Assembly (NCBI RefSeq): GCF_001436225.1
Contig: NZ_AYYO01000011.1
Span: 25,894 to 89,893 of the forward strand
Direction: 5' to 3'
DNA from: Lacticaseibacillus sharpeae JCM 1186 = DSM 20505
GTDB taxonomy: Bacteria > Bacillota > Bacilli > Lactobacillales > Lactobacillaceae
Length of the DNA: 64,000 bases
Shown here: piece after piece, positions 19,288 to 28,781 of the stretch
How the letters are laid out: every line of letters begins with the position of its first letter
Numbering within the stretch: the first letter of the stretch is position 1
The notes under the pieces: generated by a model
Databases searched by the model: none
What the model saw: the letters and a program-made list of their open reading frames with translations, nothing else
What the model was told of the DNA's origin: nothing
Position numbers and translations under genes: made by a program

Positions 19288-20133
19288 ATGGAGATAAATC
19301 AGAAAGCACCGGCCAAAATTAATCTCAGCCTCGACTCCCTTTTTCGCCATTCCGACGGTGAACACGAATGGGAAATGGTGATGACCAGCGTCGACCTCTC
19401 AGATTACGTGCGGATTCGGCCGGCCGCGCACATTCACGTGACAACAGATAGCGGGTTCCTGCCTGAAGATCCGCGCAACTTGGCGTACCAAGCAGCGCGA
19501 GCTTTGCAAACGGCGGCAGGGATTCACGCTGGTGCCCACATTCACATTGAAAAGCACATTCCCGTTGCGGCGGGGCTTGGCGGTGGTTCGTCCGACGCAG
19601 CCGCCGTTTTGCGTGGGCTTAATGAATTGTGGGGACTGGGTTACAGCAAACAGCAGCTTGCGGAGATTGGCCTGACGGTGGACTCGGACGTGCCGTACTG
19701 CGTGTATTCCGAAACCGCCCTGGTGCGTGGCCGCGGCGAGGTAGTGGAGCCCCTAGGCGATTTGCCGAACTTCTGGGTGATTCTCGCTAAGCCCCGCGTG
19801 TCCGTCTCGACGCCCACGATTCTGCGGGCAGTGGACGACTCGAATAAGGGGGCAGCACCTGACACCCAGCGCGTGCTGGCCGGCATTGCCCACCGCAACT
19901 TCGAAGAGATGACCGCGGGGATGTCGAACGTTCTCGAAGCTGTCACCGCGGCTCGGTACCCGGAGATTACGGCGCTCAAGCAGCGGTTCGTGAAGTACGG
20001 CGCGCAGGTGGCCCAGATGAGCGGTAGTGGCCCAACCGTGTTCGCCCTGTGTGAGAAGAAGAGCCGGGCCATGCACGTTTACAACAGCATGAAGGGCTTT
20101 TGCAAAGAGGTCTATCTGGTCCACACCCGCTAA
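19288..20133 (+). CDS. ispE: 4-diphosphocytidyl-2-C-methyl-D-erythritol kinase
   Basis: A 281-residue GHMP kinase. KAPAKINLSL at the start and PVAAGLGGGSSDAAA (the ATP loop) are diagnostic for IspE, and MSGSGPTVFAL is GHMP motif 3. The enzyme belongs to the MEP pathway of isoprenoid synthesis. Many lactobacilli keep ispE near purR while using the mevalonate pathway, so its role may differ here; no other MEP gene is in the window. GGTGG lies 7 nt before the ATG at 19288, and a TATACT box is at 19245-19250. Confidence 0.95.
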   Translation: MEINQKAPAKINLSLDSLFRHSDGEHEWEMVMTSVDLSDYVRIRPAAHIHVTTDSGFLPEDPRNLAYQAARALQTAAGIHAGAHIHIEKHIPVAAGLGGGSSDAAAVLRGLNELWGLGYSKQQLAEIGLTVDSDVPYCVYSETALVRGRGEVVEPLGDLPNFWVILAKPRVSVSTPTILRAVDDSNKGAAPDTQRVLAGIAHRNFEEMTAGMSNVLEAVTAARYPEITALKQRFVKYGAQVAQMSGSGPTVFALCEKKSRAMHVYNSMKGFCKEVYLVHTR

Positions 20134-20233
20134 CTGATTATTTGTTAGGGGACTTTAATGCCAATTGTCGGTATACTTGAAGTAGGTTCTTCGGCGCATG
20201 TGGAAGACGCCGAGGTAGAAAAGAGTTATCGAT

Positions 20234-21130
20234 ATGGAACAAAACAAGAAACACGAGCACGCAACACTTCCTGGCAGCAAGGGCCGCGCGTTTTCGCTGG
20301 GCATCATTGTGAATTCGGCGTACACGGTGCTTGAATTGCTGTTTGGGTTCATGATTGGCTCAATGTCCCTTGTGGCGGACGCGGTGCATAACCTGTCGGA
20401 TGTCCTCAGCTTGGCGGTTGCGTGGATTGCGGAGAAGTTGACGCACCGGCACCCGACGACGATGCGGACATACGGAATGAAGGGCGGCTCCATCTTGGCC
20501 GCACTCATTAACGCGATGTTGCTGCTCGTCGCCATGGGGGCAATTATCGTTGAGGCAATCGGGCGCTTGGCCCACCCCGAACCCGTGCAAGCGGGGCTGG
20601 TCATGGCGGTTGCCGGAATTGGGATTCTGATTAACGGTGGTACGGCGCTACTCTTCATGTCTGGCCGGCACGGCGATTTGAACGTGCGCGGGGCATTTTT
20701 GCACATGGCTGCGGACGCGGGCGTATCCCTCGGCGTGGTGTTAGCGGGCCTGCTCATGCAGTTTACCGGCTGGACCTGGCTGGATCCCGTGATGTCGCTG
20801 GTCGTTGCCTTTGTCGTTTTGTGGGCAACGTGGGGCCTGCTCCGGGACGCCGTCAACATGGCGCTCGCTGCCGTGCCCCGCAGTCTTGATCCCGCCCAGG
20901 TGGCGGAAGTGATTCGCGATTACCCAACGGTGCGGTCATACCACGACCTGCACATTTGGAGCATCAGTACCACGGACGTCGCGCTCACGGTGCACCTTGA
21001 ACGCACGACGCGGGAGGGCAACGACGCGTTCCTTGATGGATTAACGGAGGCCCTACGCCAAACCTGCGCGATTGACCACGTCACCATCCAGATTGAATGT
21101 GGTAATTTTTCGACGGACAACCAATATTAA
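20234..21130 (+). CDS. Cation diffusion facilitator, CzcD/ZitB type
   Basis: A 298-residue membrane protein with six helices. DAVHNLSD in the second helix and HMAADAGVS in the fifth carry the HxxxD / DxxxD metal-binding residues of zinc-type CDF exporters. The C-terminal domain of about 90 residues is the cytoplasmic metal-sensing domain. The N-terminal segment has HEH. It probably exports Zn2+ by proton exchange. Gene is single and ends at a strong terminator. Confidence 0.93.
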   Translation: MEQNKKHEHATLPGSKGRAFSLGIIVNSAYTVLELLFGFMIGSMSLVADAVHNLSDVLSLAVAWIAEKLTHRHPTTMRTYGMKGGSILAALINAMLLLVAMGAIIVEAIGRLAHPEPVQAGLVMAVAGIGILINGGTALLFMSGRHGDLNVRGAFLHMAADAGVSLGVVLAGLLMQFTGWTWLDPVMSLVVAFVVLWATWGLLRDAVNMALAAVPRSLDPAQVAEVIRDYPTVRSYHDLHIWSISTTDVALTVHLERTTREGNDAFLDGLTEALRQTCAIDHVTIQIECGNFSTDNQY

Positions 21131-21139
21131 ACTATCAAT

Positions 21140-21192
21140 GTCCAGCGTTTGCTTGCACCAATGAGTGTGCAGCCGAACGTTGGACTTTTTTT
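21140..21192 (+). terminator. Terminator of the CDF gene
   Basis: GTCCAGCGTT pairs with AACGTTGGAC, with an inner TTGCAC/GTGCAG helix and seven T. Confidence 0.9.
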
Positions 21193-21256
21193 GCCGGGAA
21201 AAGCGCGTTCAACGTCAGCAATTTACGAATTAAGCTCCGATTTGTTGGCGAAAAGC

Positions 21257-21348
21257 TGGTCAAAATCCGTATGCTTATGTATAATTAGAAGATATAATAC
21301 GTAAATGAACGTACTGCCAAACGAAACCCAGTTCGCGGTTTCGTTTTT
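21257..21348 (+). promoter_or_regulatory. purR promoter and leader hairpin with T run
   Basis: TGGTCA (21257-21262), 17-nt spacer and TATAAT (21280-21285) form a promoter; a second TATAAT lies at 21293-21298. Downstream, AAACGAAACC (21319-21328) pairs with GGTTTCGTTT (21337-21346) and T follows: terminator-like, between promoter and start codon. This suggests attenuation, or that the gene also relies on a start further downstream. Confidence 0.55.
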
Positions 21349-21382
21349 GTGCTTAGTAATGAAAACCGAGGAGAGTAAAATT

Positions 21383-22231
21383 ATGAAAGTTCGTCGTAGT
21401 GACCGTCTGATTGACATGACGCGTTATCTGTTGGAACGTCCGCACACCTTGGTGCCGCTGACGTTTTTCTCCCAGCGTTACGAATCCGCTAAGTCTTCTA
21501 TCAGTGAAGACTTGGCCATCGTGCGCCGGACGTTTGCCCAACGGCAGACGGGGATTCTGGAAACGGTCCCTGGGGCTGCCGGTGGGGTGCGCTACATCCC
21601 TACTATCGGGGCCGATGAGGCATCTGAATTCATCAGCGAAATGGCGCAGCGGATGTCTGATTCCGAACGCCTGCTGCCCGGCGGTTATGTTTACCTGACC
21701 GACCTGCTCGGCACCCCCGCAGTGCTGCGTCAGATTGGCCGGCTGATTGCGACCCAGTACCTGGATTCCAGCGTTGATGCGGTGATGACCGTGGCAACGA
21801 AGGGGATTCCCATCGCCCAGAGTGTCGCCCAATACCTGAACGTGCCGTTTGTTATCGTGCGCCGGGACTCCAAGATTACTGAAGGTTCCACCGTGTCCGT
21901 TAACTATGTTTCTGGTTCCTCTGACCGGGTGGAGAAGATGGAACTGAGCAAGCGTAGTCTCCAGAGCGGCGCGGGTGTCCTGATTGTCGATGACTTCATG
22001 AAGGGCGGCGGGACCGTCAACGGGATGAAGAGTCTGATTGAAGAGTTCGACGTCAAGCTCGTGGGCGTGTCGGTCTTCGCGGAAGGCTCATTCGCCGGCG
22101 AACGGATGGTCAGTGATTACACCTCCCTGCTGCAGATTGACACCGTCGACGCTAAGGGCAAGAACATCTCCGCTGCGCCTGGTAACTACCTGGAACGTAA
22201 TGCCGACCTGTTCAAGGAGTTGAATAAGTAA
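21383..22231 (+). CDS. purR: Purine operon repressor PurR
   Basis: A 282-residue regulator: N-terminal winged helix (KVRRSDRLIDMTRYLLERPH to about residue 75) and a phosphoribosyltransferase-fold effector domain with VLIVDDFMKGGGT, the PRPP loop. PurR of Firmicutes represses purine genes and is released by PRPP; it has no transferase activity. GAGGAG lies 8 nt before the ATG at 21383. Prs, which makes PRPP, is encoded 4 kb downstream. The VanZ-RDD gene follows after 2 bp. Confidence 0.97.
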   Translation: MKVRRSDRLIDMTRYLLERPHTLVPLTFFSQRYESAKSSISEDLAIVRRTFAQRQTGILETVPGAAGGVRYIPTIGADEASEFISEMAQRMSDSERLLPGGYVYLTDLLGTPAVLRQIGRLIATQYLDSSVDAVMTVATKGIPIAQSVAQYLNVPFVIVRRDSKITEGSTVSVNYVSGSSDRVEKMELSKRSLQSGAGVLIVDDFMKGGGTVNGMKSLIEEFDVKLVGVSVFAEGSFAGERMVSDYTSLLQIDTVDAKGKNISAAPGNYLERNADLFKELNK

Positions 22232-22233
22232 AA

Positions 22234-23394
22234 ATGGCGACCTACCTCTTTCCAATCAAGATGGCGGCCATCAGCTTTCCGTTCCTTGCGCTTCTCATCG
22301 CCTTACCGTTTTTGATCATTCAGTACCGCCGCTACGGTAGCTTTACCTTCAGCCGGGCGTTTGTCTTGTACTCGTTTGTGTTCTACATGCTCACGGCTTA
22401 CTTCATGGTGATTCTGCCACTGCCGGCGCGTGAGGCGGTGGCCAAGCTCACCACCCAGCGCATGCAGCTCGTGCCGTTTACGGGTGTGATGGAGTTCTTC
22501 GGCAAGAGCGGGTTCGTTGTTAGCCAGCCGGGGACGTGGCTGGCAGCGTTCAAGAGCTCGTATTTTCTCCAGCCCGCGTTCAACATGTTGCTGACGGTGC
22601 CGTTTGGGTTCTATCTGCGGTATTATTTCCGCAAGTCCTGGAAGCAGACGCTGGTCATGTCATTTTGCCTCAGTTTGTTCTATGAATTGACCCAACTGAG
22701 TGGCCTGTACTTCATCTACCCGCGGCCATACCGGCTGTTTGACGTAGATGACCTGATTGTGAACTCGCTGGGCGGGCTGCTTGGTTTTTGGCTGACACCG
22801 CTCTTTCGACTCGCGTTTCCGAACCGGGAGAAGATGGACCAAGTTAGTTACGCCAAGGGGCGCAAAGTTAGCTGGCTGCGCCGGTTCGTGGCGCTGATTG
22901 CTGATGCCGTGATCATCCTGCCGATTGTGCGTTACCTGATTCACACAGCATTTGCTTTGGTAAACGCCCAGTCGCTGGCGGCAAACACCGCACTGACCTA
23001 CGTGCTGGCGGTGCTGATTGTCTTCATCGGAGTGCCGCACATGTTGCACGGGGCAACGCTCGGCAAAGCCCTCGTGCGCATTCGGATTGTGCCGGCGGAT
23101 GAGAATAGTAAAGTGTCCTGGCGGCGGGTCGTTTCTATCCGCGAGGCACTCCTGTACCTTGTGGCCCTGCCAATCTGGTCTGGCTGGTGGCGCCAATTGT
23201 CACTGGTGCTAACCAAGATTAGTGCGCGCACCGAACTCAACTTCATCATTCTGGCAATCTTGGGCCTCGGCGTACTGTTCTTCACCGCCGACATCATCTG
23301 GACACTGATTTGTCGTGACGGCCGCCTGTTTTATGACGATTGGGCCAAGTCCAAGCAGATTAGTACGGTTCAGCAAGCAACTAAATCAGTTTAA
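22234..23394 (+). CDS. VanZ-RDD fusion membrane protein
   Basis: A 386-residue protein. Residues about 1-200 form a VanZ-like domain (QLVPFTGVMEFF, PFGFYLRYYF, YELTQLSGLYF, RLFDVDDLIVNSLGGLLGFW). After a short linker comes an RDD domain (WLRRFVALIADAVIILP, then LGKALVRIRIV and SIREALLYLVALP). VanZ-type proteins affect teicoplanin resistance and envelope properties; RDD proteins are often ion or small-molecule transporters. The fusion occurs in lactobacilli and its joint function is not known. The ATG lies 2 bp after purR, so they are probably co-transcribed. Confidence 0.88.
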   Translation: MATYLFPIKMAAISFPFLALLIALPFLIIQYRRYGSFTFSRAFVLYSFVFYMLTAYFMVILPLPAREAVAKLTTQRMQLVPFTGVMEFFGKSGFVVSQPGTWLAAFKSSYFLQPAFNMLLTVPFGFYLRYYFRKSWKQTLVMSFCLSLFYELTQLSGLYFIYPRPYRLFDVDDLIVNSLGGLLGFWLTPLFRLAFPNREKMDQVSYAKGRKVSWLRRFVALIADAVIILPIVRYLIHTAFALVNAQSLAANTALTYVLAVLIVFIGVPHMLHGATLGKALVRIRIVPADENSKVSWRRVVSIREALLYLVALPIWSGWWRQLSLVLTKISARTELNFIILAILGLGVLFFTADIIWTLICRDGRLFYDDWAKSKQISTVQQATKSV

Positions 23395-23413
23395 TTTTTG
23401 CTGATAATCTTTT

Positions 23414-23453
23414 GGCCGTTGCGGCGCATAATTTGCGTCGTGGCGGCTTTTTT
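23414..23453 (+). terminator. Terminator of the purR operon
   Basis: GCCG...CGGC stem extended by G-U containing pairs around TAATT, followed by six T. Confidence 0.75.
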
Positions 23454-23457
23454 GCGT

Positions 23458-23486
23458 TTGCCTTAAACTTTACATAAGCTTATAAT
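23458..23486 (+). promoter_or_regulatory. Promoter of the LysM gene
   Basis: TTGCCT (23458-23463), 17-nt spacer, TATAAT (23481-23486). Confidence 0.8.
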
Positions 23487-23516
23487 TTTGTGAGAAGAAG
23501 GGAACGGTGGTGCGCT

Positions 23517-24200
23517 ATGCCTGTTGACAACGATGATTTACACTACATTTCACATACTCGCTCGCGTTTAGCTGGTAAAAGCTACCGCGAGCGGGTGCAA
23601 ATCATGCGCTCGGCCGCAACTGGCGCACCGAATCGCGGCGTAAAGCGGCGCATTGATCGTATGCTCCATGTTGAGCAAAGTCGGCATGCGCGCAAGGTCT
23701 TCGTCCAGTTCCTGGGAGTGTTGCTGCTGGCTGCGGCGTGCATCTTTGTCTTGGCAACGTTCGGTAACCACGGCAACAAAAAATCGGCTGCATCTAGTTC
23801 CAGTAAGACCAGCATCGCCATGAGCAGCGCGAAGGTGAAGAAGCACAAGAAGGCGAAGAAGAGCAGCAGCAGTAGTAAGGCAAGCAGTTCAACCTCATCC
23901 AGTTCTGCCAGCGTTTCGACGGCGACCAGTACTAGCAGCTCCTCGAGCAGTGCGATTAGTTCAAGTTCAAGCTCGCGCAGCAGCAGCAGTAGTTCGCGCT
24001 CCTCGAGCCGCGCATCCAGTTCATCCGTCAAAAAGGCAGTGACTACTAATTCCAGCCCCTCCACGTACACGATTAAGAATGGGGATAACCTATACCGCAT
24101 TGCGGCGAATAACAATATTTCGCTGGCGAAGCTGAAGCAGATCAACCACATGACTGATGATGCTAACTTGCAGCCAGGCCAAACCATCCGTCTGAAGTAA
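23517..24200 (+). CDS. Membrane-anchored LysM protein with Ser-rich linker
   Basis: A 227-residue type II membrane protein. About 60 charged cytoplasmic residues precede one membrane helix (FVQFLGVLLLAAACIFVLATF). A long external linker of Ser with Ala, Thr and Arg follows, and a single LysM domain closes the protein (YTIKNGDNLYRIAANNNISL to QPGQTIRLK). LysM binds N-acetylglucosamine in peptidoglycan. No catalytic domain is present, so a cell-wall tether or division/elongation partner is inferred. GGTGG precedes the ATG at 23517; a GTG at 23490 is only 4 nt past the -10 and is rejected. Confidence 0.9.
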   Translation: MPVDNDDLHYISHTRSRLAGKSYRERVQIMRSAATGAPNRGVKRRIDRMLHVEQSRHARKVFVQFLGVLLLAAACIFVLATFGNHGNKKSAASSSSKTSIAMSSAKVKKHKKAKKSSSSSKASSSTSSSSASVSTATSTSSSSSSAISSSSSSRSSSSSSRSSSRASSSSVKKAVTTNSSPSTYTIKNGDNLYRIAANNNISLAKLKQINHMTDDANLQPGQTIRLK

Positions 24201-24232
24201 TCTGCCTTATAAAAACATCTATACCAATTGTC

Positions 24233-24268
24233 AAAAGGCGCCCGCATAAATGCGTGGGCGCCTTTTCT
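24233..24268 (+). terminator. Terminator of the LysM gene
   Basis: AAAAGGCGCCC pairs with GGGCGCCTTTT around a loop that itself can pair (GCATAAATGC). Confidence 0.9.
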
Positions 24269-24364
24269 TAATTCCTATACAGGTTGTTGCGTCGTTGCGT
24301 GCGCTGGGCTATGATTATTAGGTAAGACTACGGACGATTGTCCAAGGAATAAGGAGCCGAATCG

Positions 24365-25756
24365 ATGGCAGAGAAGAAATACACGATTATCCTTGCAGCA
24401 GGTAAGGGTACCCGCATGAAGAGTAAGTTGTACAAGGTGTTGCATGAGGTTGCTGGTAAGCCGATGGTGGACCACGTCCTCACGCAGGTGGAACAAGTCC
24501 ACCCAGATACAATCGTGACGGTTGTCGGCCACGGTGCGGAAGCAGTCGAGGCCGAACTCGGCGACCGCAGCCAGTTTGTAGTGCAGGAACAGCAACTCGG
24601 AACCGGCCACGCCGTATTGCAGGCTGAGTCCATTCTTGGCGACAAGGAAGGCATGACCCTCATCGCGAACGGGGACACGCCACTGCTGACGGCGCAGACC
24701 TTCGAGAAGCTCTTTGCTTACCACCGCGACAAGGGCGCCAAGGCCACGATTCTGACCGCTAAGGCACCAGACCCAACTGGTTACGGCCGCATTGTGCGCG
24801 GGGAACTCGGCACCGTGCAGAAGATTGTGGAACAAAAAGACGCCACGCCGGAAGAAGCCAAGATTGACGAAATCAACACGGGGGTCTTTTGCTTCGACAA
24901 CCAGGCGTTGTTCTCCGCGCTGCACGAAACCACGAACAACAATGCCCAGGGTGAATACTACCTGACCGACGTCATCGAAATCTTGAAGCGGCGCGGCGAC
25001 GTGATTGCGGCCTACAAGATGAAGAACTTCGATGAGAGCCAGGGGGTTAACGACCGCGTGGCGCTCGCTAGTGCCACCAAGGTCATGCGTAAGCGGATCA
25101 ACGAACAGCACATGCGCGATGGTGTCACCATCATTGACCCCGAGAACACGTACATCGATGTTGACGTTAAGATTGGCAACGACACCATCATCGAACCCGG
25201 CGTGTACCTTAATGGCAAGACCGTCATTGGTAGCGACTGTGTCATCGGCAGCAACACCGTCATCACTGATTCTACGATTGAAGACGGTGTCCACACCTTG
25301 AGTTCCACCATCGAGGACAGTATCATGCGGCAGGGCAGTAACGTTGGCCCGAACAGCCACTTGCGGCCAAAGAGTGACATTGGTGCCGGGGTGCACATCG
25401 GGAACTTCTGCGAGATCAAGAACGCTACCCTCGGCGAAAACACTAAGGTGGGTCATCTGACCTACGTTGGGGACGCCACACTGGGCAAGGATATCAACAT
25501 CGGTTGTGGGGTCGTCTTCGTGAACTACGACGGCGTGCACAAGTTCCACAGTAACGTTGGCGACAAGGCCTTCATCGGGAGCAACTCGAACATCGTTGCG
25601 CCCGTGGACATTGCGGACCACGCTTTCGTTGCCGCTGGTTCCACCATCACCAAGGACATTCCGTTCCACGCGATGGGCATTGCCCGCGAGCGGCAGACGA
25701 ACAAGGAAGACTTCTGGGACCGCCTGCCACTGGCTGATTCAGAAGACTGGAAATAA
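24365..25756 (+). CDS. glmU: Bifunctional UDP-GlcNAc pyrophosphorylase / GlcN-1-P acetyltransferase
   Basis: A 463-residue bifunctional enzyme of cell-wall precursor synthesis. The N-terminal nucleotidyltransferase begins with [12 protein letters not shown] (the G-x-G-T-R-M loop and catalytic Lys). Residues from about 250 on form a left-handed beta-helix of hexapeptide repeats, the acetyltransferase, ending in a C-terminal arm. It makes UDP-GlcNAc from GlcN-1-P, acetyl-CoA and UTP. An AAGGAGC site precedes the ATG. The neighbour prs downstream is the usual partner in Firmicutes. Confidence 0.98.
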   Translation: MAEKKYTIILAAGKGTRMKSKLYKVLHEVAGKPMVDHVLTQVEQVHPDTIVTVVGHGAEAVEAELGDRSQFVVQEQQLGTGHAVLQAESILGDKEGMTLIANGDTPLLTAQTFEKLFAYHRDKGAKATILTAKAPDPTGYGRIVRGELGTVQKIVEQKDATPEEAKIDEINTGVFCFDNQALFSALHETTNNNAQGEYYLTDVIEILKRRGDVIAAYKMKNFDESQGVNDRVALASATKVMRKRINEQHMRDGVTIIDPENTYIDVDVKIGNDTIIEPGVYLNGKTVIGSDCVIGSNTVITDSTIEDGVHTLSSTIEDSIMRQGSNVGPNSHLRPKSDIGAGVHIGNFCEIKNATLGENTKVGHLTYVGDATLGKDINIGCGVVFVNYDGVHKFHSNVGDKAFIGSNSNIVAPVDIADHAFVAAGSTITKDIPFHAMGIARERQTNKEDFWDRLPLADSEDWK

Positions 25757-25766
25757 GCTTTAACTT

Positions 25767-25799
25767 GAGGATGCGTGCTGCTTAGTGCGTGTCCTCTTT
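25767..25799 (+). terminator. Probable terminator of glmU
   Basis: GAGGA...TCCTC stem with inner G/C pairs followed by a short T run. Confidence 0.7.
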
Positions 25800-26026
25800 G
25801 CGTCAGTGAAGTGCAAATATTAACTAACCACACTGCAGCACCATCATTTGCCGGCGATTTTTTATCTTGGCGGATTTTTAGCGGTTTTCATGACGAAGAA
25901 TAACCGGGTTAACCAGTATTTGCAGCACCGGTAAACTGCAGTGAGACGCGAATATTGCGGGATAATCGCCAAATGACGCATTAATGAGAGCTTGACGAGA
26001 TAACGAACGGCGTAACCCTTTTCATG

Positions 26027-26057
26027 AAAAGCAATCGCGGTTTACGCTTGCTTTTTT
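26027..26057 (+). promoter_or_regulatory. Terminator-like hairpin in the prs leader
   Basis: AAAAGCAA (26027-26034) pairs with TTGCTTTT (26048-26055), followed by T and then C-A-C. It lies 60 nt before the prs start and after a TTGACG box (25992-25997), so it may act as an attenuator. The stretch from 25800 to 25990 holds nothing I can identify. Confidence 0.5.
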
Positions 26058-26116
26058 CACAAGTTCCGTTAGACTTTAATACGGAAGTAAAATACAAGTA
26101 TTCAATGGAGGCCACC

Positions 26117-27100
26117 ATGTCTGCGCATTACGCTGACCCGAAACTCAAGATTTTTGCCCTGAACTCCAACAAACCACTGGCTGAAAAAATTGCCGCTGAA
26201 GTTGGTGTTGAACTGGGTAAGTCGTCTGTACGTCGCTTCTCCGATGGTGAGATTCAAATCAACATCGAAGAGAGTATTCGGGGGGATGATATCTATCTGA
26301 TTCAATCCACCTCAGCTCCTGTTAACGACAACTTGATGGAACTACTGATCATGATCGACGCGCTTAAGCGTGCATCTGCTCACACCATCAACGTTGTGAT
26401 TCCATACTATGGTTACGCGCGTCAGGACCGTAAAGCCCGCAGCCGCGAACCAATCACCGCCAAGTTGGTTGCGAACATGCTCGAACGTGCCGGTGCTGAC
26501 CGCGCGCTCGTGCTTGACTTGCACGCCGCTCAGATTCAGGGCTTCTTCGACATTCCTGTCGACCACCTGATGGGCGCACCACTGCTCGCCGACTATTTCC
26601 TGAGCAACAACTATGTCGGTGACGATACCGTCGTTGTGTCACCTGACCACGGTGGTGTTACCCGTGCCCGCAAGCTGGCGGAATTCCTCAAGTCCCCAAT
26701 CGCCATCATCGACAAGCGGCGGCCACGTCCGAACGTTGCCGAAGTCATGAACATCGTCGGTTCAGTTGCAGGCAAGCACGCCATCATCATCGATGACATG
26801 ATTGACACTGCCGGCACGATTACGCTGGCTGCTGCGGCATTGAAGAATGCTGGCGCTAAGTCCGTGATGGTTGCCGCAACGCACGCGGTCTTCTCCGGTC
26901 CTGCGGTTGAACGGCTCACCAACTCGGTCATCGAGCAGGTGGTTGTGACCGACTCCATCCAGCAGCCAGAAAAGAACAAGATGGACAAGCTCGTCACCGT
27001 TTCCGTGGGCCCACTTATCGGCCGTGCCATCAAGCACATCCACGAAAACCGGCCAGTTTCCCCACTGTTCGAAAACCGGTTCCGTAAAGACGCTGAATAA
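26117..27100 (+). CDS. prs: Ribose-phosphate pyrophosphokinase
   Basis: A 327-residue enzyme making PRPP from ribose-5-phosphate and ATP for purine, pyrimidine, His and Trp synthesis. [12 protein letters not shown] (ATP flap), VVVSPDHGG and the PRPP loop [12 protein letters not shown] are all present, and the length fits class I Prs. ATGGAGG lies 6 nt before the ATG at 26117. PRPP made here is also the ligand of PurR encoded at 21383. Confidence 0.98.
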   Translation: MSAHYADPKLKIFALNSNKPLAEKIAAEVGVELGKSSVRRFSDGEIQINIEESIRGDDIYLIQSTSAPVNDNLMELLIMIDALKRASAHTINVVIPYYGYARQDRKARSREPITAKLVANMLERAGADRALVLDLHAAQIQGFFDIPVDHLMGAPLLADYFLSNNYVGDDTVVVSPDHGGVTRARKLAEFLKSPIAIIDKRRPRPNVAEVMNIVGSVAGKHAIIIDDMIDTAGTITLAAAALKNAGAKSVMVAATHAVFSGPAVERLTNSVIEQVVVTDSIQQPEKNKMDKLVTVSVGPLIGRAIKHIHENRPVSPLFENRFRKDAE

Positions 27101-27122
27101 GCATTAATCATTGCATTTAAAA

Positions 27123-27161
27123 AAGGCAATCATCCAGATTTGGATGGTTGCCTTATTTTTG
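27123..27161 (+). terminator. Terminator of prs
   Basis: A 14-bp stem AAGGCAATCATCCA with its complement (one G-U), loop GATT, A and T run. Confidence 0.93.
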
Positions 27162-27174
27162 TACTTAGGTGGCA

Positions 27175-27549
27175 CTAATTGTCTTTTTTCAGCAGGTCGC
27201 GGATTTCCGTGAGCAGTTCTTCTTGCGTTGGGCCAGCCGGAGCGGCAGGTTCTGGTTCTGGCTTGCGGACCAACTTGTTGATGAACTTAATTAGCAGGAA
27301 CACCACGAATGCCGTAATCAGGAAGTTGATGATGTCGTTCAGGAATGCCCCGTACGTGAATTTGGCCTGGAAAATGGTGAAGCTCAGTTTGGTCATACTG
27401 GTGGACCGCACGAACATCCCGATTAATGGGGAGATAAGGTTGGTGGTCAGTGAGGTGACCAGTCCCGTGAAGGCACCCCCAATAATTACCCCAACGGCCA
27501 GATCCAACATGTTGCCGCGCGCGATGAAGTCCCGGAATTCTTTAAGCAT
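27175..27549 (-). CDS. mscL: Large-conductance mechanosensitive channel
   Basis: A 124-residue MscL subunit. [23 protein letters not shown] is the first helix with the conserved [14 protein letters not shown] motif, a periplasmic-type loop follows, then the second helix and a charged C-terminal bundle. The pentamer opens under membrane tension and releases solutes on osmotic downshock. TAGGAGGG precedes the ATG. Monocistronic, convergent with prs. Confidence 0.97.
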   Translation of the reverse strand: MLKEFRDFIARGNMLDLAVGVIIGGAFTGLVTSLTTNLISPLIGMFVRSTSMTKLSFTIFQAKFTYGAFLNDIINFLITAFVVFLLIKFINKLVRKPEPEPAAPAGPTQEELLTEIRDLLKKDN

Positions 27550-27614
27550 AATGTCCCTCCTAATTTTTATTGTTATATTTATAACCTAATTATAACGGGT
27601 TGCCCAAGCGCTTG

Positions 27615-28676
27615 TCAGTACAAATGGGTGAATAAACCAACCACGATGCTGATAATGGGGAAGAAGCATAACAATGCGCCGGTGATGAGGTGCCGCTTCT
27701 TGTTCATCATGATGATGGCCGCGTATTCCCGAATCGTTGCGTTGGGCAGGTAGTAGAAGGCGGTGTGGGCCCCGAGCCCGTTAGCAGTGAGGCCTGCCTG
27801 CTTGGCGAACAACCCGGCCCGAAACAGGTGGTAGTTGTTGGTGCAGAACTGGGCGCGGTACTTGGCGCCGTCCGTGATGTCGTTGATGATTGCGGCGGAG
27901 AAGCGCATGTTCTCTAGGGTGGTGCGGCTCTTGTCTTCCAGCAAGGTGTCTGCGGCCGGAATTCCGTGGTCGATGGCGTATTGTTGCATCGCCGCTGCTT
28001 CGCTAATTTTTTCATCCGGGCCCTGACCACCAGAGAAGATAATCGTTGGCAGCTTGCGGCCCTTTGCCTTCTGCTTGTTGTAGTACTTGATGGCGACATC
28101 GATGCGCGCCCCGAGCAGACGGCCAACGCGCTCACCGCCGAGCAGGCCCGCGCCAAGGACAATCAGGTAATCCTGGTCGTGCCAAGGCCGGTGCAGGTTG
28201 TAGGCGACCAGTGCGGTGAGGAAGTTCATCAGGGTTAGCCCGATGTACCCGGTGAGCAGGATAATCAGGCTGGTGATGCCGCCGTAGATGTAGTCGGGCA
28301 AAAACTTGCGGCCGAAAACCCCGAAGAGATCAACGACGATAATCAAGATGGCAAGCAGCAGCGTGAGCATGTTCCCCAGCGTGTGCCGTTCTTTCTTCCA
28401 CACCACAATCGCGTTCCACAGCAACCAGACCAAGTGGAAGGCAAAGAAGATGAAGATGACCCCGAACACGATGATGAATAAGATAATGCTGGGGGTCATT
28501 AGCCACGCACTGCCACTTGAGATGACTAACGCGCCGGCCGCCACGGCATCAAAGCCAATGGCCAGGTTAATGAGCAGACCGTTGAGTAGCTGCCGCGGTT
28601 CCACCGCATAGCTGACGGCCGCGATGAACGTCCAGAGTACTGCGAGGACGGTGAGAAAAATAACGAAATTGTCCAA
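27615..28676 (-). CDS. YdcF-family (DUF218) membrane protein
   Basis: A 353-residue protein with four to five N-terminal membrane segments and a C-terminal DUF218 domain (LIVLGAGLLGG, TIIFSGGQG, SRTTLENMRFS, NNYHLFRAG), then a last hydrophobic helix. DUF218 proteins (SanA/YdcF/ElyC) take part in envelope integrity and may act on lipid carriers. No ATG fits; a TTG at 28676 lies downstream of AAAGGA at 12-nt spacing and begins the membrane part directly, so I use it. It is divergent from the Nudix gene, and the start regions lie close together. Confidence 0.85.
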   Translation of the reverse strand: MDNFVIFLTVLAVLWTFIAAVSYAVEPRQLLNGLLINLAIGFDAVAAGALVISSGSAWLMTPSIILFIIVFGVIFIFFAFHLVWLLWNAIVVWKKERHTLGNMLTLLLAILIIVVDLFGVFGRKFLPDYIYGGITSLIILLTGYIGLTLMNFLTALVAYNLHRPWHDQDYLIVLGAGLLGGERVGRLLGARIDVAIKYYNKQKAKGRKLPTIIFSGGQGPDEKISEAAAMQQYAIDHGIPAADTLLEDKSRTTLENMRFSAAIINDITDGAKYRAQFCTNNYHLFRAGLFAKQAGLTANGLGAHTAFYYLPNATIREYAAIIMMNKKRHLITGALLCFFPIISIVVGLFTHLY

Positions 28677-28781
28677 AACGTATTTGTATCCTTTCTGTTT
28701 GGGAGTAGTTAGGATATAATGAGAAAACACAGAGCAATGCACCACTGCTCGACTAATACCAGCCGCCAGGAGGCATTTTGT

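Noticed and set aside
23860..24030. Simple-sequence repeat
   Set aside because: It encodes the Ser-rich linker of the LysM protein with mixed Ser codons; not a microsatellite.
24275..25669. 464-residue minus-strand frame opposite glmU
   Set aside because: Shadow of glmU; no start signal, and the sense frame has full GlmU motifs.
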